Assembly: GCA_030280995.1 (NCBI GenBank)
Contig: JASXTE010000017.1
Span: 4,980,501 to 5,044,500, forward strand
From: Hemileia vastatrix
Lineage: Eukaryota; Basidiomycota; Pucciniomycetes; Pucciniales; Zaghouaniaceae
Direction: 5' to 3'
DNA: 64,000 bases
Below, piece after piece: positions 9,751 through 20,900 of this stretch (position 1 is the first letter of the stretch; the number at the start of each line of letters is the position of its first letter). The notes below the pieces were generated by a model that made no database searches, was not told the origin of the DNA, and was given only the letters and a program-made list of their open reading frames with translations. The position numbers were made by a program, and so were the translations under genes.

Positions 9751-10562
9751 TGTCACCGGACGACCTACGCACAAGGTTGAGGGTGTTCCTGGAAGTGAGA
9801 TGGAGAGAGGAGTTTAGAAACTTTGTCGAGGCACAGAGGAAATGTTTGAGGAAGTGATTCAAAAATGACTAGAAGGAAGAACTACTGCTTTGAGATACGT
9901 TTGAGGAGAATTCTAATATAAGTTAAAGGTAATATTAAAATTCTTAAAATCTCACGAAGGGTTGGAAACTCAATAATCAAAGGCTTTAGGATTTAGAAAT
10001 GATTACTGAGAAAATAAGGAAAGATACAATAATAATGATTTAACTAAAGCTTTACCACTATTAACTATATATATGTTCTATAATTTAATTCTAAAGAATG
10101 TCGAACCAAAAACCCAACCCCTTTTATATCCTTTACTCCTCCTTGCATTGACCTCATACCCATCCACTATTCCGCACACCACAGACCATTAAAAAAAACA
10201 TCCATTACACCTGGACCCTCCTCACTAACATCCGTTAACCCTTTAATCCCACACTATCCATTCCATCCCTGCTCACTACCCCTTTATAATAATTCACAGA
10301 CATTAAATAAACCTTTTAGTGTACTATTACATTGACTATTGTGCTGTGCGTCGCTTATTGAGGAAAATACTGAGACACACTATTGAGAGATTGACTAATT
10401 TAGATTTAGAGTTTTAGGCTAGCGCAGTTGAATAGTGAGTACACAAAGGAAAGTCGCAGTTGCTATGGAGAATTGCTTTCTGCTCTTCGAGTATGGATTT
10501 AGACCTCTGTATTATTGATTTAATGAGCTGCTTTTGCCTCGAGTATCACATGGGGTGTGACA
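9751..10562 (-). repeat. gypsy-2 3' LTR (left)
   Basis: 812 bp, starting TGTCACCGG and ending GTGTGACA on the plus strand. It matches 22830-23639 in direct orientation with scattered transitions. It is the 3' LTR with respect to the minus-strand coding direction. Confidence 0.93.
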
Positions 10563-10572
10563 GATTCCCAGG

Positions 10573-10580
10573 TATAAAAA
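10573..10580 (+). promoter_or_regulatory. TATA-like box of the gypsy-2 antisense gene
   Basis: TATAAAAA lies 11 bases inside the LTR boundary and 81 bases before the ATG at 10661. It is followed by a CCACACTA-like possible initiator and a CT-rich leader. The comparable gene of gypsy-4 has GCTAAAAAACC in the same position relative to its LTR. Promoter function is inferred from position. Confidence 0.5.
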
Positions 10581-10660
10581 ACGGGAGCTCCGTTGAGCGT
10601 GAGACATACTTCCCACACTAGTTTCCCTTTCCTTCTATTTTAATTACTTTATATTTTACT

Positions 10661-10960
10661 ATGATGGATTGTCCTACCCCAACTCCCACGCCTCCACACC
10701 CTAAAGAGGATGGGGGAATTGTTACCTGGCAATATTCCCAAGCATGTATGGCTTGTGAATCCATGGAATACTTCTGTGTGGAAAGCACAGCTACTGGAGG
10801 TCCTTGCCAGAAATGCGAGTTTTGCCAGTGGAGACAAGTGGCGTGCAATGCGTTAGCAAAAAATTTGGATATCGAACAAAGGTTTACCAAGACTAAATAT
10901 TGGGTAATACCGAAGACAAAGGAAGTGGTTGAAGACATATGGGACATGTGGATCGGGGAT
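10661..10960 (+). pseudogene. gypsy-2 antisense gene, exon 1 5' part (Zn2Cys6-type cluster), split by gypsy-1
   Basis: One hundred codons from the ATG at 10661 to the gypsy-1 insertion. The Cys spacing in ACMACESMEYFC...PCQKCEFCQWRQVAC is C-X2-C-X6-C-X12-C-X2-C-X6-C, the spacing of fungal Zn2Cys6 binuclear clusters that bind DNA. An additional Cys (PC) precedes the fourth ligand. The frame then continues (YWVIPKTKEVVEDIWDMWIGD) and resumes after the inserted element at 16494. The gene runs antisense to gag-pol and starts 98 bp inside the 3' LTR. It is unlike any retroviral-type protein; a regulatory role is inferred. Codon usage and the intron in the second half argue for a genuine cellular-type gene. 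Confidence 0.7.
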
Positions 10961-11281
10961 TGTTAAGACCTAAGAAGGTGGACTACCACTAGCGCTGATG
11001 CTAGCCTTAAACGGGACTGACTATGTTGAGTTACAACGGTGAGACTAACTAGACTGACTATGTTGGGGTTACCAACAGTGAGGGGTAGATGGGACTGACT
11101 ATGCTAACTAAGCAGTGAGACAAGAGAGTAATTGGATTACTTAATAAATTTTCCGATGAGGAGCGCTCCACAGCGCTTGCCCCCATATAACCCCCTTATG
11201 CAATATCCACTCTTCCGCCTCTTTACGATGCATAGCGCCCATAGTGCTCCTCCTCTCCACCTCTCAAACCAAATCCTAACA
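10961..11281 (-). repeat. gypsy-1 3' LTR (left)
   Basis: 321 bp, TGTTAAGACC...AATCCTAACA, matching 16168-16488. It is rich in AGCGCT words and GACTGACTATG repeats. Confidence 0.95.
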
Positions 11282-11293
11282 TTACCCCCTCTT

Positions 11294-14200
11294 TTACTCC
11301 TCCTGCCCCCTGCGCTCCTTCTCAAACTCCTTCAACTTTCCCTTAGCGTTCATCAAATTTTCCACCAGCTCCTAAGACCTATCTCCAACCCCATAACCCT
11401 TCCAATGCACTAAATACTGAACCTTTCCCCTATACACCCTCTTTGCAACAACCTTTTCCACCTCAAACTCTTCCTCATTTCCCACCTGGATTGGCGCTGG
11501 TTGTTCTTCCGGGGGCCCTGGGATCATATCTTCTCTGTGCTCTGTAAGTAATGAAATATTGAAAACTGGGTGTACTTGCCTCATTGAGATTGGTAGCTCC
11601 AGTTCGTAAGCTGAGTCAGATACTTTGCGCTTGACTTTGAATGGACCCACTTTCTTGTGATCTAGTTTAGCGCTGGGACGTAATGTGGAAAGAAAACGTG
11701 AGCTGAGCCAAACCTTGTCACCTACCTGTAGCGTGCGGTGTTGGGTCTTTCCATGATCTTGATGATGCTTCATTGCTTGCTGAGATAACCTAAGCGCTGC
11801 CTCTAGTTCTTGACGTATACTCAGTATCTTCTTGATCTGCTCTTCAGCTTCCGGGACTTGTAATGTGGATGGGGTACCAATTGAGAATGTTGGGTGGTAC
11901 CAATAGTTGGCATAGAATGGTGACATGCCTGTTGCAGCATGTGTCCTATTGTTGTACAAGAATTCCACAAGTGGTAATAGCTGTACCCAATCATCCTGCT
12001 GATAGTTAATGAAGTGGCGCAGGTATTGTTCAATTGCCTTGTTTACTATCTCAGACTTCCCATCAGTTTGTGGGTGCCATGCTGTTGATAAGATGGGCTT
12101 AATATTCAGTTGTTCATACATTGCTTTCAACAACTTAGAGTTAAAGGTACTTCCCCTATCTGATACTATACTATCAGGCAATCCATGCAATTTCCACACA
12201 TGCGCCACCATTAAATCTTCAATACCCTCTGATGTAACCTTGGTGGTGGTGGGGACAAAGTGCTCCATCTTGGTGCAGCGGTCAACTACTGTGAGGATAG
12301 CATTCTTTCCTTGTGACTTGGGTAACTCCACTATAAGATCGTAGGAGAGCTCTTTCCATGGCTGTTTGGCAATGTTTAGCAGGGTCAGTGGTGTCGTTGT
12401 TGGACTAACCTTGTTCCTCTGACAAGAGTCACATGCTGCTACATAGCGCTGAATATACACCTTCATGGACTTCCAGTAAAAATTGCGATTTACCAGTTCC
12501 ACTTTCTTCAGCAGTCCTGGGTGCCCTGCCATTGGGGAATCATGTCTTGATTTGACTACCTGCCTTTTGAGTTCTTCATCATTTGGCACCACTATCCTTC
12601 CATTACAATATAGCGCTTCCCCTTCTAGGTGATACTCCTCCAGTCCTTTCCTTACCAATACCTCTTTTGATAAGAGTGCCTTCACTAACTCCTGTACTCC
12701 CTCATCCTTTTCCTGTCCCCTCCTTACCCATTCCATCAACTCCTCATCCCCTAATTCCACCTCATCTAGGATTACCCCCTCCTCAAAGTCCCCCTTCAAT
12801 AGAGTTGCGCCAACCGTATGAAGCTGGTCCGGTGCTGGGCGCAAATCAGAATGTTGCAATAGCGCATCAGGTTTGCCACTTTTCTTCCCTGGTCTGAATG
12901 TAACAACAAAATTAATGCTACTCAGCAGTTCTGCCCAGCGCACTTGTTGGCGAGTCAACTTTTTTGTGGTCAGGAAGGTTTCCAAATTTTTATGATCTGT
13001 GTAGATGATGGCTTGGAGCCTGTGAGGCCCTCCTTCCAAGTAATGGCGCCAGGTGCGTACCGCCTCTACTAGTGCCAATAACTCCTTATCGTAAATCTCA
13101 TAGTTCAATTCGGCCCCTAGTAGTGTACGTGACAAATATGCTACTGGGTGGAGGACATTTTCATCATCATATTGGGATAGAACTGCACCAAGTGCAAAAT
13201 CTGAACAGTCACATTCAAGAACAAATGGCTTCAATAAGTCAGGGATTGCAAGAATAGGGGCTGTTACAAATTTTCTTTTCAGGTAGGTGAACGCATATTG
13301 TTTGCTTTCTGTCCAGATGAACTTGGCTTCCTTCTTTGTCAGGTCGTGCAATGGCCGACAGACGTGGGAGTAATTTTCAATAAAGCGGTGGTAAAAATTT
13401 TCAAAACCTAAAAATGACTGGAGTTCCTTTACTGAAGTTGGTTTTGGCCATTCCGTTACTGCCTTTACTTTCTCCTTGTCCATTTGCACCTTATACTTTG
13501 AGATAATCATTCCTAGATAGGGGATTTCACTCACAGAGAAGACACATTTCTCTGGTTTTAACCACACTTGGGCCTCCTTTAAACGCTGCAAACAGTCCCT
13601 CACACGTACCTGGTGTTCCTCCATTGATCTGGAGTAAATCAAGATGTAATCTAGATACACCGCTACATCTATCCCTATTCTATCTCTAAAGATGCTATTG
13701 GTGAAATGTTGGAACGTGGAAGGCGCATTACATGGACCAAATGGCATTACCAACCATTCAAAATGACCAAATTTAGTGCAGAATGCCAGTTAGTGTTCAT
13801 TGCCTTCCTTCACCCGTATGTTATGGTAGCCTGCCCTAAGATCTAAGGATGTGAAGATCTCCGCACCTAGAAGACTATCAATTAGCTCACTAGACAGAGG
13901 AAGGGGGTATCTGTTTTTTACCGTCAGCGCGTTTAACCTCCTGAAATCCATACAAGGTCTTAATGACCCATCCTTTTTTCCTGCAAAGATCACAGGGGCA
14001 GCCCAGGGGGATTTTGATTCTCTGATGAAACCATTCTTCAGATTTTCATCAATCATCTCTTTTAGCGTTTTCAATTCCAAGGTTGACAATGGGATTTTGC
14101 GGCTAAATTGAGGTGTTGTGCCTGGCATCAGATCAATGGCAAAGTCATATGGTCGATGAGGTGGCAGGGTCTTGACTCCCCCATCTTTGAACAGTGGTAA

Positions 14201-14698
14201 GAATTCCCAATAAGCTTCAGGGACCATTTCTCTGAGGCTTCTTGTTGGCTTTGAGGTTTGGACCTTGGCTGCAATCTTGGCGGATATGTTCTAAGCTGTT
14301 TCATTGCATTCCAGTTCCTCCTCTTCCTCCTCCTCCTGCGCCCCCTCCCAGTCCTGGAACTTAGCATCAAGAGAAAGTGTCAGCTCTTGCAGCAAGTCTA
14401 CTGATGATAGGAGACTCTCTGGGCAGGGCCCCTGACCCCTGAAGGGGCCAGGGGGCAAATGGTTTCTCTGCACCATCCACCTTTCCCCATCCTTGTTGCA
14501 CCTTCTCCATCTCTTGCTGCACTTTCTCCCCTCCTTGGCGCTCCCTGTTGGCGACCCATCCCCAGCCTGCTGCTTAGAATCAAGAGGAAGCATCAGTTCT
14601 GGCGGCAAGTCAACTGATGATAAAAGAACATCAGAAGACTCGCCAGGATGGGCCCCTGACCCCTGAAGGGGCCAGGGGGCCGATACTTTAGCGCCCAT
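11294..14698 (-). pseudogene. gypsy-1 pol: reverse transcriptase, RNase H, integrase, chromodomain
   Basis: One minus-strand frame from 14698 to the natural stop at 11294-11296, broken by a TAG near 14291, a TAA near 13790 and a TAG at 11372. Order: linker; RT (KDGSLRPCMDFRRLN, DLRAGYHNIRV, VMPFGPCNAPSTFQ); RNase H-like thumb and domain (ECDCSDFALGAVLSQ, YEIYDKELLALV, TDHKNL); HHCC zinc finger (HDSPMAGH...CDSCQRNK); integrase with D, D and E in LSYDLIVELP, VSDRGSTF and a DGKSEIVNKAIEQ segment; and a chromodomain (FEVEKVVAKR...YLVHWKGYG) that is cut by the 11372 stop but continues in frame to 11294. The RT active site, normally YLDD, reads YLDY (near 13650), so the polymerase would be dead even without the stops. 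Length is normal for a chromovirus pol. Confidence 0.92.
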
Positions 14699-15053
14699 GT
14701 CTCCTCTCCTTCCAATCTATTTGTGGGTTGTAGCGGTCCAGCCATGTCATCCCCAGTACCATGTCATACTGGTCCTTCAGGTTTGTTGCATATTCCCTGC
14801 ACTGTGACTCTTTTCCATCACACCAAAACCTGCAAAAAACCTTTTCTCTTACTTCTCCTCCCCCACCTGGCAACCCATCAAACATAATTAGGCGCCTAGG
14901 TTGGTCTAATTTCTCTTTTTTTATTTTATTCCTCTGTAAAAACTTGTTAGAAATAAAACAGTCTGTGGCCCCACAGTCCAGTAGGGCTCGTACATTCGTT
15001 GTGGCATCAAGGGTCATTAAAAGCAAGTTTAGTATAATACAATTATCATTCAC
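14688..15053 (-). pseudogene. gypsy-1 aspartic protease region
   Basis: A minus-strand frame with ALLDCGATDCFISNKFL, the retropepsin active-site segment, and LGMTWLDRYNPQIDW, the conserved downstream motif of fungal gypsy proteases. The catalytic triad usually reads D-S/T-G but here is D-C-G. This could weaken activity or be a Ser-to-Cys mutation. It lies in a different frame from both gag and the RT part, so the reading frame has been broken by indels or relied on frameshifting. Confidence 0.8.
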
Positions 15054-15136
15054 TTCAATTGGCTTACATGCTGATAATTCTTCTACTTAATTTCTCTCAT
15101 CCTTTCCCTCTACTCCGCTCCAGGAGGGCACAACCT

Positions 15137-16130
15137 TCACTCCCGAGCACTGTCTTTTACCTGCACCTTTCCTGCACTATCCTCCACTTCACTAATCCTC
15201 ACCTTCCCCCTGCACTCCCTTGCCAGATGACCACTACTCCCACACCTGAGACACAGACCTTTGCTCATGAGCCTCTGATAATTGTCATCCGACAACCTTT
15301 TCCTCCCACTAGCGCCACGTGCATTTGTTGCATTGATATCCATGGCGTTCGGTTCCCTAGCGCCGGCCCCGCTTGATGAGGCATAGCTGCGCCATGGACG
15401 AGCGCTACTCCAGCCATCTGTTCGTTGATGTGTGAACTCATTGTCAACTTGGATGGCCAGTTCCATGAGTGCTTGAAGGGAGGTTGGGCGAGGGTGGCTG
15501 ATTAGGGCATTTCTTATCTTCGCCGAGAGCCCATTCCTGAAGTGAAACATGAGCGCCCCTTCTCCCCAGGTTGTGACATAGCTGGTGTGGCCCCAAAATT
15601 CCGACACATACTCGGCCACCGAGTTTCTTTGTTGCAACTGATTGAGCGCATGCTACGAGGTTGTGGCCACATCTGGGTTCCCAAAGTCTAATTCAAAAGC
15701 CGCCATGAATCGACGGAAGGTTGTCACTGCCTGAGAGTTCTTGAGGAGCTCCTTGGTGTACGGCCTTGTCTGTGAGGTATGATATTGCAAACCCAATTTT
15801 CGCTCGCTCTTCTGGGAACTGATGTCCATTGAGCAAGACATAGAGGTTTACCTGCGACGCGTACTGGTCTGCCCGGGGGCCTCGTTTTCCATCAAAGATT
15901 GCTAGGACGGCAATCTTTGGACCTTTGACGAGTGGTGCTGGTGTGGGGGGTGGCGCCTGTGCTCTGGCTTTGGCTTTGGCAGCATCCAGCTCTGCTTCGG
16001 TGGGGCCACAATATGAGGGCTCCGCATTTTCTAAGCGTTCCATGAGCCTAGCGTTCTTTTCTTGCAGGCATGCCATCTGCTCTTGCATTTCTGTGAGGCA
16101 TGATGCATTGGGTTGACCTGCAGGGCCCAT
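15137..16130 (-). pseudogene. gypsy-1 gag
   Basis: The ATG at 16128-16130 begins MGPAGQPNASC. A coiled-coil-like stretch (MQEQMACLQEKNARLMERL) is followed by the capsid core (VLAIFDGKRG...LNGHQFPEERAKIGFAISYL). A frameshift near 15750-15830 moves to the frame with TTFRRFMAAFELDFGNPD, NSVAEYVSEF, MFHFRNGLS and a zinc knuckle CLRCGSSGHLAREC (CX2CX4HX4C). One TAG or TGA interrupts it near 15653. It packages the element RNA in virus-like particles. The frame structure shows decay; gag and protease are in different frames here. Confidence 0.88.
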
Positions 16131-16167
16131 TTTTCTTTGGTAGTGCCCCAATTAAGATCGGACAAAA

Positions 16168-16488
16168 TGTTAAGACCTAAGAAGGCGGACTACCACTAGC
16201 GCTGATGCTAGCCTTAAAGGGGACTGACTATGTTGAGTTACAACAGTGAGACTAACTAGACTGACTATGTTGGGGTTACCAACAGTGAGGGGTAGATGGG
16301 ACTGACTATGCTAACTAAGCAGTGAGACAAGAGAGTAATTGGATTACTAAATAAGTTGTCCGATGAGGAGCACTCCACAGCGCTTGCCCTCATAAAACCC
16401 CCTTATGCAATATCCACTCTTCCGCCTCTTTACGATGCATAGTGCCCATAGCGCTCCTCCTCTCCACCTCTCAAACCAAATCCTAACA
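16168..16488 (-). repeat. gypsy-1 5' LTR (right)
   Basis: 321 bp matching the left LTR with about 11 differences by eye, mostly transitions. It is the 5' LTR in coding direction; gag begins about 40 bases inside it. Confidence 0.95.
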
Positions 16489-16493
16489 GGGAT

Positions 16494-17129
16494 GACCAAT
16501 CAGAAGCAGCTGAGGAGGAAGTTGAGGATAATACGACGTCATGGGTAAAAAAAGGGTAGAAGAGGAGATGGATGAGTTGGTGGAGGAAGATGAGAAGGAA
16601 GTTCTTATTCCGAGACAGACGCCAAAAAAGCAATGGGTGTTCATCAAGGATGACAAAGAGGAAAAAGAAGTGGTGGTGGAGGTTACTCCAAAATTATTCT
16701 TAGAGACTGACCCCATATTCAAAGTAAGTCCATTCTTCTGTTTTTTCTTAGAAATTGTGTTACTGATGATCTTATTTAGAATACAGATATCATCGCAGAA
16801 GTTCCAAATGTGGAAACTGCGCCGTTGCCCCCAGTCGAGGCAAATCAACCAGTGGTTTGCTCGAGGGAGGATATCAAAGAGACTCTTGACCAGGTATGGT
16901 CAAAGAAACCTCAACAAGTTCAACAGACCAGGTTTATTGAAGATTTAAGCGGTGAAGTCAAAAGATTATCAATGCAGCTTCCTTCGACGTGGCCAAAGAA
17001 CTACTGGAAATTGGGGAAGTGGTACCGGTAGGAGAGGAAGAGGTTTTTGAAAAATGTAGGAAGGAGATAAGGGTGATTTTGGAGAAGATGAAGGGATTGG
17101 TTCGAGAGAAAATAAAGGAAAAAATTTAA
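16494..17129 (+). pseudogene. gypsy-2 antisense gene, remaining part (acidic middle, helical C-terminus)
   Basis: This continues the frame of 10661-10960 directly after the GGGAT duplication (DQSEAAEEEVEDNTT). The frame shifts at a run of seven A at 16546-16552, where one extra A would restore it to the following VEEEMDELVEEDEKE. An intron at 16724-16779 (GTAAGT, CTGAT branch-like word, TTTAG; 56 bp) joins cleanly to NTDIIAEVPNVETAPLPP. A second indel near 16975 moves to the frame ending VFEKCRKEIRVILEKMKGL...KEKI with TAA at 17127-17129. The product is acidic in the middle and ends in a charged helix, about 290 residues in total with exon 1. The C-terminus could be a dimerisation helix next to an acidic activation-type region; this is inference. 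Confidence 0.65.
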
Positions 17130-17935
17130 AATGGAAGGAGAAGAAAAATAAAAGTAGAAAAAATTTGTATTTATTTATTTTATTTTGTTGTTTTAATTTT
17201 AAAATTTTAATATTTTATTTTATAAGATTTTTGAGAGAAAAAAGAAAAGAAAGAAAAAATTTAAATAAGATTTTGTTTTAAATTTTGAAAGAAGAAAAGA
17301 AAGAAATTTTAATTGAAAGAGTTTCTAGTTTAAATTTTGAAAGAAAAAATTATGGAAAAAGAAATAGTTGCTTGAAATAATTTTTTTGGGAGTGTAAATT
17401 TAACGAAAGAAAAAATTGTTATTTATGAAAGTTTATTGATCAAAGTTTTGAGGAATTTTAGTTATTTTTTTTAAAAAAAAAGAAAGAAAGATAGAAAAAG
17501 AAGAGAAGAAATAAATTTTAAAAGAATTTAAAAGAAAGAAGTAATTGTTCAAAGAAATTTTTTAAAAAAAAAAGATATTTAGAGGTTGAAGTGAAATTTG
17601 AGAAAGATTGTCGTGTTGTGTTTGTGAAAAATTTTGATAGTTTGAGGGAAAATAATTTTTTAAGGAAAGAATGTAGGTAGAAAATTTGAAAAGAAAAGAA
17701 AAGAAATTTTAGAGAAATTTTAGAAGGTTTTATGAATTTTTTATTTATTTATTTTATTTTATTTTATTTTTTAAATTTTAATTTAACTTAATTTAAAGAA
17801 GGTTGAAAAACTTTTGGAAGAAAAAAAAGAAGAAAGAAGAAAAGAAAACAAAGAATACAGAAATTTTAGAGATAGAGATGTTTAAGATTTTAAAGAGAAG
17901 AAAAAAAAGAAAGAAAAGAAAAGAAAAAAAGAGTT
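17130..17935. repeat. Purine-rich low-complexity tract (GAAA/AAAGAAAG)
   Basis: About 800 bp of strongly strand-asymmetric A- and G-rich sequence with few C. It separates the 3' ends of two convergent gypsy-2 genes (antisense gene and pol). No gene seen. Confidence 0.85.
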
Positions 17936-20900
17936 TTAAGGTTTTGGTTTTAAAGGATATTTAAGATGAAAAGATTTGAGAAGTTTATGGGCGTTAGAAA
18001 CATTGATGGCTGGTTCCCAGGATGTTTTGTCTGAATCATCGAGGAAGCCTTCCCATTCCACGAGGTATTGAAGTTTCCCCTTGCGTATTCTTGAATCAAG
18101 GATATGGCTTACTTCCCACTCTAGATGGTCTTCTACTTCAACCGGTTCCGGAGGAGGTTGGTTCTTGCCCAGGTATGTTTCTCAAGCCAGTTCCAGGAGA
18201 GATACGTGGAAAACAGGGTGAATAGCCTGCCATTTAGGGGTTAGCTTGAGTCGAAATGCAGTTTTAGAGACTTCAGAGTCGATTTTGAATGGTCCCAAGA
18301 GTTTTTCAGCCAGTTTCTTTGATTCTTGAGTCGTTTGAATGTTTCGTGCGTCGAGACATACTTTGTCGCCTGGTTTAAAAGAAGGAGCAGATTGTCTATG
18401 TTTGTCGGCCTGCTCCTTGTATATTTGAATCACTAATTCCAAATTTGCTTTAAGTTCCTCTTGGAGTCGTGATATGGTTCAAAGATAATGTTCTGCAGGA
18501 TGATTAGTTCCTACATGGATTGAGTTGAATCAAGGATGTCTTCCATAAACAGTTTTGAAAGGAGATTGTCGTGTAGAAGAATGAGTCGAGTTATTATAAG
18601 CAAATTTGGCCAATGGTAACCATGTGGTCCAATCGTCTTGTTGATAACTGACATACATTCGAAGGTATTGTTCAAGGATTTGGTTGACCCTTTCTGTTTG
18701 CCCATCAGTTTCAGGGTGATAGGCCATGGAGAGATTCCTTGTGATATTGAGTTGTCAACACAGTTGAGTCAAGAATGTGGATACAAACAATGAACCTCTA
18801 TCTTAAATAATATCATTAGGTAAGCCATGTTTGGAAAATACATGTTCTAGAAACAATTTTGACAAATCTTCTGCTGTAGCAGTAGTAGTGGTTTTAATAA
18901 AAATAGACATTTTTGAAAATCTATCTACTATTACTAATATAGCATCAAAATTATTAGAAAGAGGAAGTTGAGAAATAAAATCCATTGATAAAGATTCCCA
19001 AGGTTTAGAGGGAGTAGGAAGCGGTTGAAGCAACCCATGCTTCCAGTGATGGGGAGCCTTATTCCTATTACATTCGTAACAAGCTTTTATATAGGCCTTG
19101 ATTTCTCTAGTCATTCCTGGCCAGAAGAAATCCCTGGCTATTAACTGGTAGGTTTTATAAACCCCAAAATGACCAGCTATTGGAGAATCATGTCGACTAT
19201 TGAAAATCCATAATTTTATTTTATTGTTGTAGAATATGACTACTCTACCTTCGAAAACTAATAGACCTGATTCAATACTAAATCTTTTGGCCCCTTTCTT
19301 AGAGAGTATTTTGTCTTTTAACCCTAAAAAATAGTTGTCCTTTGACTGAGCTTCGAGGATGTTGGATAATGGATTTTGAAACGATTGAATTGTCATTGAA
19401 TTAAGTTGATGAGTTGTTAACATTGATTCTTTGAAAATTGATTTCACATTTGCTGGGTTCTTGTCAGCAAATGCGTCCCCCGCTGTGGGTAAATGATGTC
19501 CTGATGTGACAAGATATCTGGGACAATGCAGTTCTTACCTGGGCGATAGGAAATAGAAAAAGGAAATTCAGACAAAAATTCAGCCCACCTGGCTTGACGC
19601 ATGGTTAAACCTTTGGAAGACATAAAGTATTTCAAAGCATTATGGTCTGTTAAAATTTGAAAAGGACTATCTAGGCTGAGAAGAAAAGAGTGCCACTTTT
19701 TAAGACAATGAATAATAGCTAAAAGCTCTTTGTCATGAATTTCATAATTTAATTCTGCTGCAATGAGTTTGCGTGACTCAAAAGCAACAGGATGAAACAA
19801 TTTTGTTTCAGGATTTAATTGAGAAATGACCCCTGAGATAGCATAATTGCTAGCGCATGTCTCGACAATTGTTGAAGCAGAAGGATCAAAGTGTCGAAGA
19901 ATTGGAGCTGTGGTGAATGCAGTCTTCAATGCTTCAAATTCCTTTTGTGCTGTAGAATTAAAAACAAAAGGAATATCTTTTCTAAGAAGAGAAGTAAGAT
20001 TGGAAATAGTTTTAGAGTAATCTTTAATAAATCTTCTATAGAAATTTGAAAAACCCAAAAATCCTTGGAGGGATTTAACGGTTTTGGGTTCAGGCCATTC
20101 CAGGACTTTTTGGACCTTTTTGTTGTCCATTACTAAACCATCAGTGGATAATGTAAAACCCAAAAAATTGATTGATTTAAGATGGAATTCACATTTATTG
20201 TGCTTGGTGTAGAAACCGTGATCTCAAAGTTGATTTAGAACCTGTCAAATATGATGAATATGTTCATCCAGCGTCTTCGAGAAAATTTAAATATCATCTA
20301 AATAGACGACAACAAATTGTTTGACAACATCTTGGAAGATGTCATTAACAAAAGTTTGAAAAGTTGATGTTGCCTTACAAAATCCAAAAGGCATGACTAA
20401 ATATTCAAAACTACCAAATCTAGTGCGCATTGCAGTCAGTGGTTCATGACCTTCCGCAATGTGAATAAGATTATAAGCACCTCTAAGATCAATTTTAGAA
20501 AATAAATTAGCACCATTAAAAAGGGTAAGAAGCAATGACATTGGAGGAACAGGATATGCATTCTTCTTAGTGACTGTGTTGAGCTTTCTATAGTCAACAC
20601 ACAACCTAAGACTACCATCCTTCTTCTTTACAAAAAGAACAGGGGAGCCGGTTGGAGATTTACTGGCTCTGATGAAACCTTTGGCTACATTCTCTGCAAT
20701 GTAGTCTCAAAGAACTTGAGATTCGTCCTTTGACAAAGAATAGACAGGACCTGCCGGAGGTACTGGACCTATTAACTTTATTTGGTGGTGGTAGGGTCGA
20801 TGAGGTGGTAACTTATCGGCCTTGCAGATTGAGAAGACATTGAGGAAATCATGATAGATTTCCTGTAGAGTTGATTTAATGGCTTCAACATTGATTTGGT

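Larger units (their letters stand above)
10961..16488 (-). mobile_element. gypsy-1: full-length Ty3/gypsy chromovirus nested in gypsy-2
   Basis: 321-bp LTRs (10961-11281, 16168-16488) start TGTTAAG and end TAACA, flanked by a perfect 5-bp duplication GGGAT (10956-10960 and 16489-16493). Coding is on the minus strand: gag 16130-15137, protease 15053-14688, pol 14698-11294. A purine tract (AAAAGAGGGGGTAA on the minus strand, 11282-11295) abuts the 3' LTR and is a good polypurine tract. By eye about 11 differences separate the LTRs. Stops, frameshifts and a changed catalytic motif (YLDY) make it non-autonomous. The insertion splits the antisense gene of gypsy-2. Confidence 0.95.

Noticed and set aside
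12583..12897. Pro-rich plus-strand frame inside gypsy-1 pol
   Set aside because: It is the antisense shadow of the pol linker between RNase H and integrase.
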